A stretch of 29,743 nucleotides of DNA from JBQTHP01 sp052389755. GTDB taxonomy: Bacteria > Pseudomonadota > Gammaproteobacteria > Steroidobacterales > Steroidobacteraceae. How positions within the stretch are numbered: position 1 is the first letter of the stretch; every line of letters begins with the position of its first letter. Shown here piece after piece: positions 1 through 7,939 of this stretch. The notes beneath the pieces were generated by a model. That model ran no database searches. It was not told where the DNA came from and saw only the letters and a list, made by a program, of their open reading frames with translations. Made by a program: the position numbers and the translations under genes. The stretch lies in the NCBI GenBank assembly GCA_052389755.1, contig JBQTHP010000197.1, positions 1 through 29,743 on the forward strand. The letters run 5' to 3'.

Positions 1-149
1 AGGCGAATGAATACTTCGATCTCCTCGCCCTGCTTGTCGAGGAATCCGCGGTCGAATTTTTCGGCCGCCCATCCGCTGCTCGACACAGCGCCGAGCATCG
101 TGCCGACGGCGAGTGCGAACGCCCTCGTCGGGAGTGGTTTCAACTTCAT
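1..149 (-). CDS. Exported protein of unknown function, N-terminus only
   Basis: The gene runs off the left edge, so only about 49 codons are visible. The ATG at 149-147 follows an AGGGGA ribosome site eight bases upstream. The N-terminus has two lysines, a hydrophobic stretch and a small-residue end (GWAA) before EKFDRGF, a typical Sec signal peptide. The mature start (KFDRGFLDKQGEEIEVFIR) faintly resembles the propeptide start of secreted subtilases, but too little is present to assign a family. Its promoter must lie in the 212 bases 150-361, which hold no gene; I see no clear -35/-10 pair there. Confidence 0.6.
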   Translation of the reverse strand, partial: MKLKPLPTRAFALAVGTMLGAVSSSGWAAEKFDRGFLDKQGEEIEVFIR

Positions 150-361
150 TGCTGCATCCCCTGTTATTTTCTGGTTGGGACACGCAGCGGGGTCGGAATC
201 GACACCGACGAGACGCAGCGGCTACGCGCGCCTCACCGCTTTCGAGTATCTCCCTGCTCGCGCGCCTGCCGGTTAAAACACGCGAGCGAACGTACTCCTC
301 GCCTTGGCCGAATTCAATCCCGCAAGACGTGTGGTTTGGCGGCAACTAAACATAACGGATG

Positions 362-3082
362 TCATTTACGGACGGCGATTTGCTCAAGCACTTCACCCAA
401 TTGGCGAATTTCCTCGCCGTATCGCGCCCAGTCGCCCGCGCGCTGCGCTTGCATTGCTCGTTCGTAATGCTGACGCGCCCGCTCGGCTAGCGCACCGATG
501 TCAGCGGAAGCAGCGGGCTCCCGTGTTGCGGGCGCCGGCACCACAGGTGGCGGTGCGACCGATTCCTTCGGCCTGCGCCTCGATACGCCCGGAAACAGCC
601 GCGCCAGCGCTTCGTCGAGTGTCTCTTCCATGACAATCTGATTACGGTAGCCGACCACGACGCGTTTCAGCTCGGGAATGCGCCCACCGGCAGCGCGCAG
701 ATACATCGGCCGTATATAGATGAGCGACTCCTCGATCGGAATCACGAGCAGCGTGCCCTGGATGACCTCCGAACCCTGCTGATTCCACAGCGTGATCTGC
801 GGTGCGATTACCTCGTCCTGCGCGATGCGCGCGGCGACCTGCCGCGGTCCGAAGATCACCGTCTCCTTCGGAAACTGGAACACCATGAGCTGGCCGTAGT
901 TCTCCCCGTCGCTGCGCGCCACCATCCAGGCGGCGAGATTGTCTTTCTGGCGCGGCGTGTACGGGAGCATCTGGATGTACTCCGCGCTCTTCTCGCCCGG
1001 CAGCTTCATGATCGTGTAGTAGGGCGACATCGACCGCGCCTCGTCGTTCTGCTCCAGCAGCGGAATGTCCCACTGGTCCTCGCGGTTGTAGAAGGTCGCG
1101 GGACGCGTCATGTGGAACGTCGCGAACATCGCGGCCTGCAGCGAAAAGATGCCCTGCGGGTAGCGCAGCCGCGTGCGCAGGTCCTCGGGCATCGCGCTCA
1201 GCGGTTTGAAGAGCGCCGGGAACACGCGGGCGAGCGTTGCGGCCACCGGATCCTCGGTGTCGAGCAGGTGGAAGACGACCGTGCCGTCGCGCGCGTCGAT
1301 CGTCACCTTCACCGAGTTGCGGATGTAGTTGATGCCGGTGCGCGTGGGCGTCGAATACGGATAGCTGCTGCTCGTCGCGTACGCGTCCTGGATCCACACG
1401 AGCCTTCCGTTCGAGATCGCAAGATACGGATCGGGGTCGTAGCGCAGGAACGGCGCGATCCGCTGCACGCGCTCGGCGATGCGGCGGTACATGAGCACCC
1501 GGCTGTCGGCATCGAGACTCGGCGAGAAGAAGGTTTCGGTCGAGGCGAAGCGCACCGCGAACAGCAGCTTCCTGAAGATGCCGCCGAGCGCGACGCCGCC
1601 CTTGCCGTCGTAGGTGCCGAAGACGTTGTCGTCCCCGCGCGGGTAGTCGAACTCCTTCGTCGCCGTCTTCACGAACACGTGATCGTTGGAGAGCTCGCCG
1701 AAGTAGATCTGCGGCTGATCCACCTTGAGATCGACGGTCGAGCGCAGCGGCAGGTCTCTTATGAAGAGCACCGGGAGGCCCTCCGGCGTCACCTGGTTCA
1801 CGGGACCGAGCGTGAGGCCGTAGCCGTGCGTGAACGTGAGCTGCTGGTTGATCCAGGTGCGGCTCGGCAGCGCCTCGGAGTTCATCTCGCGCGCCGAGAG
1901 CATGATCTGGCGGTACTCGCCGTCGATGACGTAGCGATCGTTGTCCACCGACACGAAGTCGTAGTACGTGCGGATCTCCTGCAGCTGCCCGAAGGTGTCG
2001 AGCAGCGGCCGGTCGTTCCACAGCGGCACGTTCTGGAACGTGGTCGCGTTGCGGTCGATATCGGCGGCCGTCAGCGTGGTCTCACCGGAGAGCTGTCGCT
2101 CGACCACCTTGTCGAGCGCAAAGCCCGCGCGCGTCGCCGCGATCGAATGCCTGATGAACGGCTCCTCGCGCACCTGCTCGTTCGGCGTGACGACGAAGCG
2201 CTGCAGTACGTACGCGTAGATGTTGCCGGCGAGCGCGACCACGACATAGACGCCGACCGCCGCCAGCACCGGCCAGTACCGCGTCGTGGTCGCCTGAAAC
2301 ACGGCGAAGCCGGAGCCGATGATCGCGGCCGCGACGAGCGCCCACTGCACCGGAATGCGCGCGTAGACATCGACGTACGAGGCGCCGTGCACGATGCCGG
2401 ACGAGGTGACGAGCTCCTGCGGAATGCCGAGCCACGCGCGGAATGCGAACAGCACGAAGAGTGCCGCCAGGAGGAAGCTGAGGTGCCGCCGCGCGTCGCG
2501 GCTGATCAAGAGCCCACGCATCGGATCGAACGCGAGGTTCTGGCCGGCGAAGTGCGCGACGCCGACGCCGAGCGCTGCCAGCACCACGGTGGCGAAGGCG
2601 AGGTTGTAGATGAGCTGCAGCAGCGGCAGTTGAAACAGATAAAAACTGACGTCGTAGCCGAGGATCGGATCGCTCGTGCCGAACGCCACCGCGTTGCGCG
2701 CCATGAGCCACGTGTCCCAGCGCGCCGCCGCGTACATCGCGATGAAGAGCGCGGCGATGCCCGAGGCGATCAGGAAGAGCGGCTTCAGGCGCCCCATGTC
2801 GAGCGCGATGGTGCGCGGCCCCTGCGGCCCGAACACCGTGAACGAGCGCTGTCCGAGCGCGCGCTGCGCGAGCCGGATGTTCGCGTACAGCACCGCGAGC
2901 GCGATCGAGAACACCAAGGCCCCGAGCCCGAAGCGCGTACCGAGTGTCTTCAGGAACACCTGTTCGTAGCCGACCTCGCCGAACCACAGCCAGTCCGTGT
3001 AGACGCGCGCGAGGGAGGGCAGGAGGAAGAAGAGCAGTGCGACTGCGATCAGAAGCGGCAGGATCAGGCGATTCTTCGGCAC
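362..3082 (-). CDS. UPF0182 family integral membrane protein (COG1615)
   Basis: A 906-residue protein. The N-terminal third has about seven hydrophobic helices (first one LILPLLIAVALLFFLLP, then tryptophan-rich YTDWLWFGEVGY, a hallmark of this family), followed by a large, probably extracytoplasmic, C-terminal domain with the conserved-looking stretches YRQIMLSAREM, NQVTPEGLP and LLEQNDEARSMSPYY. The molecular function of UPF0182 proteins is not established. I chose the GTG at 3082 because AGAAGGGG stands four bases upstream and the protein then starts just before the first membrane helix; a longer reading frame to 3211 would begin with a TTG inside an unrelated gene remnant. Length matches the family (about 900-1000 residues). 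The C-terminal 60 residues are proline/alanine-rich and then helical. Confidence 0.9.
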   Translation of the reverse strand: MPKNRLILPLLIAVALLFFLLPSLARVYTDWLWFGEVGYEQVFLKTLGTRFGLGALVFSIALAVLYANIRLAQRALGQRSFTVFGPQGPRTIALDMGRLKPLFLIASGIAALFIAMYAAARWDTWLMARNAVAFGTSDPILGYDVSFYLFQLPLLQLIYNLAFATVVLAALGVGVAHFAGQNLAFDPMRGLLISRDARRHLSFLLAALFVLFAFRAWLGIPQELVTSSGIVHGASYVDVYARIPVQWALVAAAIIGSGFAVFQATTTRYWPVLAAVGVYVVVALAGNIYAYVLQRFVVTPNEQVREEPFIRHSIAATRAGFALDKVVERQLSGETTLTAADIDRNATTFQNVPLWNDRPLLDTFGQLQEIRTYYDFVSVDNDRYVIDGEYRQIMLSAREMNSEALPSRTWINQQLTFTHGYGLTLGPVNQVTPEGLPVLFIRDLPLRSTVDLKVDQPQIYFGELSNDHVFVKTATKEFDYPRGDDNVFGTYDGKGGVALGGIFRKLLFAVRFASTETFFSPSLDADSRVLMYRRIAERVQRIAPFLRYDPDPYLAISNGRLVWIQDAYATSSSYPYSTPTRTGINYIRNSVKVTIDARDGTVVFHLLDTEDPVAATLARVFPALFKPLSAMPEDLRTRLRYPQGIFSLQAAMFATFHMTRPATFYNREDQWDIPLLEQNDEARSMSPYYTIMKLPGEKSAEYIQMLPYTPRQKDNLAAWMVARSDGENYGQLMVFQFPKETVIFGPRQVAARIAQDEVIAPQITLWNQQGSEVIQGTLLVIPIEESLIYIRPMYLRAAGGRIPELKRVVVGYRNQIVMEETLDEALARLFPGVSRRRPKESVAPPPVVPAPATREPAASADIGALAERARQHYERAMQAQRAGDWARYGEEIRQLGEVLEQIAVRK

Positions 3083-3093
3083 GTTTGCCCCTT

Positions 3094-3204
3094 CTAATGT
3101 CCGGCGAGCTTTTCGACTATCGCACGAAGCTCTTTGACGGCTAGCAAATCCTTTTCTCGCCCGAGGGCCGTTTTCGCCAGGATCAGATCCTCGATCGATA
3201 TCAC
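3094..3204 (-). pseudogene. Remnant of a nucleotidyltransferase-like (MNT/DUF6036-type) gene, C-terminal piece
   Basis: Thirty-six codons read VISIEDLILAKTALGREKD, then LLAVKELRAIVEKLAGH and stop. The pattern (VxSxEDLIxxKxAxGRxKDLxxVxxL) is the characteristic C-terminus of small nucleotidyltransferase-fold proteins found beside toxin-antitoxin genes. Upstream the frame is closed by a TGA, but the adjacent frame reads DIDFVVGVGDFARVRA, which is what precedes this motif in such proteins; the gene therefore looks frameshifted around 3210-3225 and lacks its first part. It ends 12 bases before the UPF0182 start and may once have been co-transcribed with it. Family call by motif memory only. Confidence 0.5.
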
Positions 3205-3296
3205 GCGGCAATGGATCCTGCGCGCACGCGCGCGAAGTCGCCGACGCCGACGACGAAATCGATGTCAGCGCGTCGTCATGCGGTGCATTGTACCGG

Positions 3297-4079
3297 CTAA
3301 CGCCGGCGCGGGAACGGCGCGAACGCCAGATCCTCGTCCCAGAACCGATTGCGATCGGACGCGCAGTCCGCGATGCGCTTGCGGCACAAGGTCCCGGGCC
3401 ACTCGTATTTCAGGAACACGCGCGAGCTCGCGCGCGACTCGGCGTTGAATGCGACGCGCGTTGCGGGCTCGTAGCGCCGATCGCCGAAGCCGGTGCCAGG
3501 CTCGGCGGCCTGTTTCGAGCTTGCGCTGCGCTCATCGGCGCGGCCCGCTGCGGGCGCCGCCGGGGAATCCTTCGAGTACGGCCGCCGGTGCAGTTCGAGC
3601 GGCCGCTCTCTCTCCCGATATACCGCCACCGCGATCACGCCCTTCGCGGAACGATCGCCGAACGCTTCGGCATAGGAGTCTTCCCAATCGGTGAAATAGA
3701 ACTCGTGCACGTCGGAGAGATTCGTGCGCCATCCGGAGTACTCCTCCTGCGCCCATGGCGTGAGGATGTACATCGGCTCGCCGCGGGTGAGCTCGGAGCG
3801 TGCGCCGGAGATGATGTTACGGCCATCCACCGCGATGACGACGCCAACTCGTTCGCCAGTGCCGTTGTGCACGCGGATGCGGTACGAGGCGCCGCGCTCG
3901 GCCTGCAGGTATGCGCGATACGCGGCTCCGCCGCCGCGCGTGCGCGTGGGAAACTGCTCGAACTGCCGGCCGTTCTCATCGACGATCTCGACCTGCACGT
4001 CGGGCAAGCGGTGGCTCGCCGCGGCGTTTGCACCGCAACCCACCGCCATCGCGATCGCGATCACCACTCTGAGCGACAT
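3297..4079 (-). CDS. Secreted protein of unknown function
   Basis: A 260-residue protein starting at an ATG with GAGGTG seven bases upstream. The first 24 residues form a signal peptide. It contains AMAVGC, a poor lipobox, so it could be a lipoprotein or be cut at ANA/AAS. The body contains IRVHNGTGERVGVVIAVDGRNIISG, then WRTNLSDVHEFYF and AYAEAFGDRSAKGVIAVAVYRE-like segments; this beta-rich pattern recurs in uncharacterised exported proteobacterial proteins, and I know no function for it. The C-terminal 80 residues are charged and low in conservation-like features apart from a possible disulfide pair (CRKRIADC). It is divergent from the toxin-antitoxin pair at 4246. Confidence 0.75.
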   Translation of the reverse strand: MSLRVVIAIAMAVGCGANAAASHRLPDVQVEIVDENGRQFEQFPTRTRGGGAAYRAYLQAERGASYRIRVHNGTGERVGVVIAVDGRNIISGARSELTRGEPMYILTPWAQEEYSGWRTNLSDVHEFYFTDWEDSYAEAFGDRSAKGVIAVAVYRERERPLELHRRPYSKDSPAAPAAGRADERSASSKQAAEPGTGFGDRRYEPATRVAFNAESRASSRVFLKYEWPGTLCRKRIADCASDRNRFWDEDLAFAPFPRRR

Positions 4080-4186
4080 AACGACACCTCGGCCGTGAAC
4101 GGCATGCGCTGACGAACATGGGAAACGGACAGAGTGGGCGAGCAGGGTTTTTACAGTCGCGGAAATCTGATCGAACGCACGCGAAA

Positions 4187-4226
4187 TTGACGTTGCGCTC
4201 GCCGCCATGTACGTTTGAAATGTACA
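4187..4226 (+). promoter_or_regulatory. Possible promoter and operator of the toxin-antitoxin operon
   Basis: TTGACG at 4187-4192 is followed 17 bases later by TACGTT, a fair -35 and a weak -10. Two ATGTAC direct repeats (4207-4212 and 4220-4225, 13 bases apart) flank and overlap the -10, and TGTACA (4221-4226) is palindromic. Phd/VapB-type antitoxins usually repress their own operons by binding such repeats, so this is a reasonable autoregulatory operator; it is inferred from position and sequence only. Confidence 0.4.
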
Positions 4227-4245
4227 GATCGAGGGCTCGAGCTCG

Positions 4246-4485
4246 ATGGAAGAGATCACCGTGACGCGCCTGCGTGCGCATTTGCAGGAGTTTCTGGCCC
4301 GGGTGCGGCGGGGCCATCGGCTCCGCGTGACGTCGCGCGGCAAAGTGATCGCGGAGATCACGCCTCCGAACGGCGCACCCGACGACGCGGATGCAGCACG
4401 TCGCCGGCTGCGCGGCAGCGTGGTGCGCTACGAGAATCCGACCGACCCGGCCTTCAAGCCGGATGAGTGGGAAATGAACCGCTGA
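4246..4485 (+). CDS. Phd/YefM-type antitoxin of a VapC toxin
   Basis: A 79-residue protein. The N-terminus, ITVTRLRAHLQEFLARV followed by RLRVTSRGKVIAEI, is the Phd/YefM DNA-binding fold (beta, helix, then the strand with RGKxIAxI). The C-terminal tail with DPAFKPDEWEMNR is an acidic, aromatic peptide of the kind that wraps around a PIN-domain toxin. GAGGG lies 11 bases upstream of the ATG. Its stop overlaps the toxin start (TGATG), so the two proteins are translationally coupled. It should neutralise the toxin and repress the operon. Confidence 0.85.
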   Translation: MEEITVTRLRAHLQEFLARVRRGHRLRVTSRGKVIAEITPPNGAPDDADAARRRLRGSVVRYENPTDPAFKPDEWEMNR

Positions 4486-4877
4486 TGGTTCTCGATACGC
4501 ACGTGCTCGTATGGTGGTTGGCGAGTCCCACCAAACTCACCGCGAAGGCGCGGCGGGCGATCCGGTCGGCCATGGCATCCGGCCCCCTCTCGGCATCCGC
4601 AGCGAGCATTCTCGAGATCGTCACGCTGGTGCGACGAGGTCGCCTCACGCTCACAACGAGCGCTGATCGGTGGCTCGAGGACTTGCTCCGACTGCCCGAG
4701 CTTCGAATCGAATCCGTGACGGCCGAGATCGCCGCCAAGGCAGGAGGCTTCGGGGACGAGATCCCCGGCGATCCGCTCGATCGAATCATCCTCGCGACTG
4801 CGGCAGTTCTCGGCGTGCCACTCGTTACGGCCGATCAGCGGCTACGCCGCCTACAGCCCGTGCCGACGATCTGGTAG
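4485..4877 (+). CDS. vapC: VapC-type PIN-domain ribonuclease toxin
   Basis: A 130-residue PIN-domain protein. The acidic metal-binding residues are visible: D4 in VLDTHVLVWWL, E44 in ASILEIVTL, D96/D99 in GDPLDRIILATA and D117 in VTADQRL. VapC toxins cleave RNA (tRNA or rRNA) with Mg or Mn ions. I chose the ATG at 4485, which shares a base with the antitoxin stop; an upstream in-frame GTG at 4467 would lie inside the antitoxin gene. The last 53 bases overlap the 3' end of the convergent EamA gene, so both coding sequences are under joint constraint there. Confidence 0.88.
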   Translation: MVLDTHVLVWWLASPTKLTAKARRAIRSAMASGPLSASAASILEIVTLVRRGRLTLTTSADRWLEDLLRLPELRIESVTAEIAAKAGGFGDEIPGDPLDRIILATAAVLGVPLVTADQRLRRLQPVPTIW

Positions 4878-5757
4878 CAACCCCCTCCGCCCGCGGTCCC
4901 ATCTGCGCCCACGCGAGCAACCCTACCGCGGCGAGCACGACGGGAAGTCCGATGAGGACGTTCGGCGAGAACGATTCGTCGCCGAGCCACCAGCCGACGA
5001 GCAACGCAACGGGTGGATTGACGTACGCGTAAGTCGAGGCGAGCGTCGGCGTGGCGCGCTCGATGAGCGTGCGGTAGGCCGAGTACGCGATGATCGAGCC
5101 AAACACGACCAGGTAACTCCATGCCCACCACACCGCGCCGGACGTGGGCAGGGTCCAGGACTCGCCGAGCACGGCGCTCACGATGAATGCGATCACGCCG
5201 CCCGTGAGCATTTCGGCGGCGAATCCGCGGGCGCCCGGCGCCGTCTCGAAGCGATTCTGGGTCACCGACGCGAACGACCAACTGAGGCAACCGAACAGAA
5301 TCAGCGCGGTGCCGAGCGGGCTTGCGCGCAGGTCGGCGCCCGTGACCATCAACAAGGTGCCGACTGCGCCAATCGCGATCGCGACCCATTCGAGCGGACG
5401 CGGTGAGCGCCCGAACACCACGGACCAGGCTGCCGTCATCAACGGCATCGCGCTGATGAGTGCGACGGTGGCGCCCGAGCTGACCCACTGCTCCGCGGAC
5501 GTGACGCCACCCAGGCCGATCACGAGCATCAGGAATCCGAGCATGCTCGCACCGCGCCATTGCGCGGCCGTCGGCCAGGGATGCCCGCGCCACCGTAGGT
5601 ACGCAAACATCAGGACACTGGCGGCGACGAACCGCGTGCCAAGAAGGAAGAATGGTCCGGTCTCGGAGACGCCGACCTTCAACGCGTAGTAGGTCGTTCC
5701 CCAAACGATGTACACAGCCGCAAGACACGCGGCTATGAGCCACGGTGAAGCGTTCAT
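4825..5757 (-). CDS. EamA/DMT-family transporter (YedA-like)
   Basis: A 310-residue inner-membrane protein with about ten hydrophobic helices in two EamA repeats. Helix 1 carries the typical VYIVWGTTYYALKVG, and the second repeat begins near GTALILFGCLSWSFASV and contains AYSAYRTLIERATPTLASTYAYVNPPVA, the signature of the family. Such proteins usually export amino acids or other small metabolites; the substrate here is unknown. A divergent Lrp/AsnC regulator starts 86 bases away, a common arrangement in which the regulator responds to an amino acid and controls the exporter. The ribosome site is weak. The 3' end runs 53 bases into the vapC gene on the other strand. Confidence 0.9.
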   Translation of the reverse strand: MNASPWLIAACLAAVYIVWGTTYYALKVGVSETGPFFLLGTRFVAASVLMFAYLRWRGHPWPTAAQWRGASMLGFLMLVIGLGGVTSAEQWVSSGATVALISAMPLMTAAWSVVFGRSPRPLEWVAIAIGAVGTLLMVTGADLRASPLGTALILFGCLSWSFASVTQNRFETAPGARGFAAEMLTGGVIAFIVSAVLGESWTLPTSGAVWWAWSYLVVFGSIIAYSAYRTLIERATPTLASTYAYVNPPVALLVGWWLGDESFSPNVLIGLPVVLAAVGLLAWAQMGPRAEGVATRSSARAVGGVAADRP

Positions 5758-5803
5758 GAAGTTGCGAATGCTAGCGCCGGCGCGGCGGCTCTGCCCTACA
5801 TTT

Positions 5804-5835
5804 TTGAAGCTTACGGGCTCCCTTCGCCTTATTAT
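5804..5835 (+). promoter_or_regulatory. Possible promoter of the Lrp-family gene
   Basis: TATTAT at 5830-5835 matches five of six -10 positions. A TTGAAG at 5804-5809 could be the -35, but the 20-base spacer is long. If the -10 is real, transcription would begin at about 5842-5843, exactly at the ATG chosen for the regulator, which would make the mRNA leaderless. Confidence 0.25.
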
Positions 5836-5842
5836 GCAAGGC

Positions 5843-6331
5843 ATGGACAACCTGGACCTTCGAATTCTAGCCAGTCTCGAAGCTGACGCGCGCCGGCCCT
5901 TTGCCGATCTGGCACGTGAGCTCGAGGTTTCCCAACCCACGATCGCGGATCGCGTGCGACGTCTGGAGGAACGCGGCATCGTGCAAGGCACCCAGTTGCG
6001 GGTAGACCCCGCACGCCTCGGCTTTGCCATCCACGCTTTCGTGCGGCTGCGCTCCTCAACGGTGCACAAGCGCGCCCTCGTCGAGGCGGCGCGAAGCATT
6101 CCGCAGGTGATGGAGATGCACAGCGTCACCGGCGAGGACTGCGCAGTCGCGCGCGTCGTCGCGCGGTCGGTCGAGGAGCTCGGCGTCATCCTCGAGCGGC
6201 TGAACGCGTTCGGCCAGTCGAGCACGTCGATCATCCTCGACACGCCGATTCCTTTGCGTAACCCGATCTTGCAGCCGGTGGCGAAGGCGAAGGCAGCGGC
6301 GCCGGCGCGTAAGGCGCGCGCGCCGCGCTAG
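5843..6331 (+). CDS. Lrp/AsnC-family transcriptional regulator
   Basis: A 162-residue regulator. An N-terminal winged helix-turn-helix begins MDNLDLRILASLEADARR and includes the recognition region VSQPTIADRVRRLEERGIV (about residues 30-50). An RAM (ligand-binding) domain follows, with VMEMHSVTGEDCAVARVVARSVEEL. The last 20 residues are an Ala/Lys/Arg-rich tail (KAKAAAPARKARAPR). Another in-frame ATG at 5834 would add three residues; neither start has a good ribosome site, and MDNLDL fits the family start. The gene is divergent from the EamA exporter, which it probably controls. Confidence 0.9.
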   Translation: MDNLDLRILASLEADARRPFADLARELEVSQPTIADRVRRLEERGIVQGTQLRVDPARLGFAIHAFVRLRSSTVHKRALVEAARSIPQVMEMHSVTGEDCAVARVVARSVEELGVILERLNAFGQSSTSIILDTPIPLRNPILQPVAKAKAAAPARKARAPR

Positions 6332-6400
6332 CGCCGACGAAGTGCCGCAATCGTCCCGCTCAGGGCAAGTGTAAGGACGGCCGCGTAGACTCCGCCTGCC

Positions 6401-7300
6401 TTGCCGGACGTCCAGGAAGTCTATCGCTCGCCCCACCTCGCCGACTGTGACGAGCGGGCGTTCGTGCTGCTTGCGGTCGGCGTGCCGAGCGCAATCGGCG
6501 CGGATCCCGACTTTTATCGCGTGTACGTCGATGAGATGCACGCCGCCGAGGCGCGTGCGCAGCTCGCACGCTACGAAGCGGAACAGCGGCACGCCGCTGC
6601 GCTTCGTGCGGCTGCGTTCGCGGCACCCCCGCCGCGGCGCCATCCGCGCGCGGTGCTCGGCGTTGTGCTCTACGGCGTCGTCATCGCTGGTATCGCGTTC
6701 GCGCTCGCGATCGGCATCGGCCCGCTCGATGCTTTCTGGCGCGGGGACCTCGATGCCGCGCGCGTGCAGAGCGGCGAATGGTGGCGTGCGATCACGGCGT
6801 TGACGCTGCACACCGATGGGCCCCACCTTCTGGCGAATCTCGCCGCCGGCATCTGGTTCGGCGTGCTCGCGGGCCGACAGCTCGGCCCGGGCGTCGCGTG
6901 GGCATTGATCGTGCTCGCCGCATCGACATCGAACCTGCTCGAGGCGCTGTTCGGCCCGGCCGAGCACCGCGCCGTCGGCGCCTCGACCGCCGTGTTCGCC
7001 GCGTTGGGCGTGCTCGCGGCGCATTCGTGGCGCGAGCACTATCCGCGCGCGCGGCGCTGGTCCGTGCGCTGGGGGCCGCTCGTCGTCGGCGTGATTCTTC
7101 TGGGCTGGTTCGGCTCCGCGGGCGAGAACACCGACGTCGTCGCGCACGTCGGTGGATTTCTGCTCGGCGTGCTCGCCGGCGGCATCGCGGCGCTGCCGGC
7201 CGTGCGCCGCGCGCTCGATCGCGTGCCGCAATGGGCGGCCGGCTTCGCTGCGCTGGGCGCCGTCGCGATCGCCTGGGCGATCGCCCTGCTTCACGGTTGA
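6401..7300 (+). CDS. Rhomboid-family intramembrane serine protease
   Basis: A 299-residue membrane protein. A cytoplasmic N-terminal region of about 80 residues (with EVYRSPHLADCDERAFVL) precedes six or seven helices. The catalytic dyad is visible as Ser195 in VGASTAVFAAL and His249 in VVAHVGGFLLG, and the HTDGPHLLANL segment (137-147) is the conserved histidine/asparagine stretch of helix 2. Rhomboids cleave membrane proteins within or near the bilayer. The only in-frame start after the upstream stop is the TTG at 6401, with no convincing ribosome site, so the N-terminus is uncertain. It ends four bases before the convergent neighbour. Confidence 0.88.
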   Translation: MPDVQEVYRSPHLADCDERAFVLLAVGVPSAIGADPDFYRVYVDEMHAAEARAQLARYEAEQRHAAALRAAAFAAPPPRRHPRAVLGVVLYGVVIAGIAFALAIGIGPLDAFWRGDLDAARVQSGEWWRAITALTLHTDGPHLLANLAAGIWFGVLAGRQLGPGVAWALIVLAASTSNLLEALFGPAEHRAVGASTAVFAALGVLAAHSWREHYPRARRWSVRWGPLVVGVILLGWFGSAGENTDVVAHVGGFLLGVLAGGIAALPAVRRALDRVPQWAAGFAALGAVAIAWAIALLHG

Positions 7301-7304
7301 CGCG

Positions 7305-7919
7305 CTAGTTCTTTACGCCTTCGCTCTTGAGCGCTTCGAGCGCATCGAGGTCGAGCGACCAGGCGGTCGCTTCGAGGTCCTTCATGCTGTCTGCGTTGCC
7401 GCGGACCTCGACGACGAAACGCTGACCGAGGATCACCGCGTACTCTCCCCGCTTGCGCGTCTCGTCCCACTTTCTATGCACGATGCGGCCGCCTTCCGTG
7501 GTCGTGCGGTCGTAGCCATTCGGCATGCGCCGCTCCTCCTCGATGTCGGCCCAATCGGCGATCGCCATGAGCCCGCTCACGCTGCCCGTGTCCACGATCC
7601 CGAGTCGCAACTGACGCTCGCCGTCTCCGTACGCCGCGTGGAGCTCGGCCACCTGAACGCCGAACGCACTATCGCGATCGGAAGTGAGTGAGGATCGCGG
7701 CAGGCCTCCGAGCTCCGCCGGCGCGAATCCCTCGAGCCGTTCCGGCGCGAGCGCCGTCGTTTCGGTGCCCTTCACGAAGCTGCCGACGAGGCTGCCGATC
7801 GTCGGATCCTTTCGCTCGCTCATCCACATCGTGCCGCCGGTGACGAGGCCGACGAGCACGCCGATCGCGACTATGAACGGCCATTCCCTGACTCGCTGTC
7901 CGAGCTTCTTGAAGTCCAC
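7305..7919 (-). CDS. Membrane-anchored protein of unknown function
   Basis: A 204-residue protein starting at GTG with AGGGGG five bases upstream. One hydrophobic segment near the N-terminus (FIVAIGVLVGLVTGGTMWM) should anchor it in the inner membrane with the rest outside the cytoplasm. The soluble part has motifs such as VAELHAAYGDGERQLRLGIVDTGSVSGL, a glycine/charged segment NGYDRTTTEGGRIVHRKW, and a final FVVEVRGNADSMKDLEATAWSLDLDALE. This pattern recurs in hypothetical proteobacterial proteins; no function is known to me. Confidence 0.75.
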   Translation of the reverse strand: MDFKKLGQRVREWPFIVAIGVLVGLVTGGTMWMSERKDPTIGSLVGSFVKGTETTALAPERLEGFAPAELGGLPRSSLTSDRDSAFGVQVAELHAAYGDGERQLRLGIVDTGSVSGLMAIADWADIEEERRMPNGYDRTTTEGGRIVHRKWDETRKRGEYAVILGQRFVVEVRGNADSMKDLEATAWSLDLDALEALKSEGVKN

Positions 7920-7939
7920 GTCAACCCCCTGAACGGAGA

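Noticed and set aside
7..276. Plus-strand frame at the left edge
   Set aside because: Opposite a minus-strand start with signal peptide and good ribosome site.
1112..3097. 661-codon open frame on the plus strand opposite the UPF0182 gene
   Set aside because: Arginine/histidine/glutamate-rich antisense shadow typical of high-GC genes; no domain, and the minus-strand protein is clearly real.
6332..6400. Minus-strand GKAGGVYAAVLTLALSGTIAALRRR followed by a stop, like a membrane tail or sorting signal
   Set aside because: A stop lies directly upstream and no start codon exists; too short to support a gene. Could be a remnant of a lost gene.
6056..7294. 412-codon minus-strand frame opposite the rhomboid and Lrp genes
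   Set aside because: Composition and absence of motifs; both opposite-strand genes are well supported.
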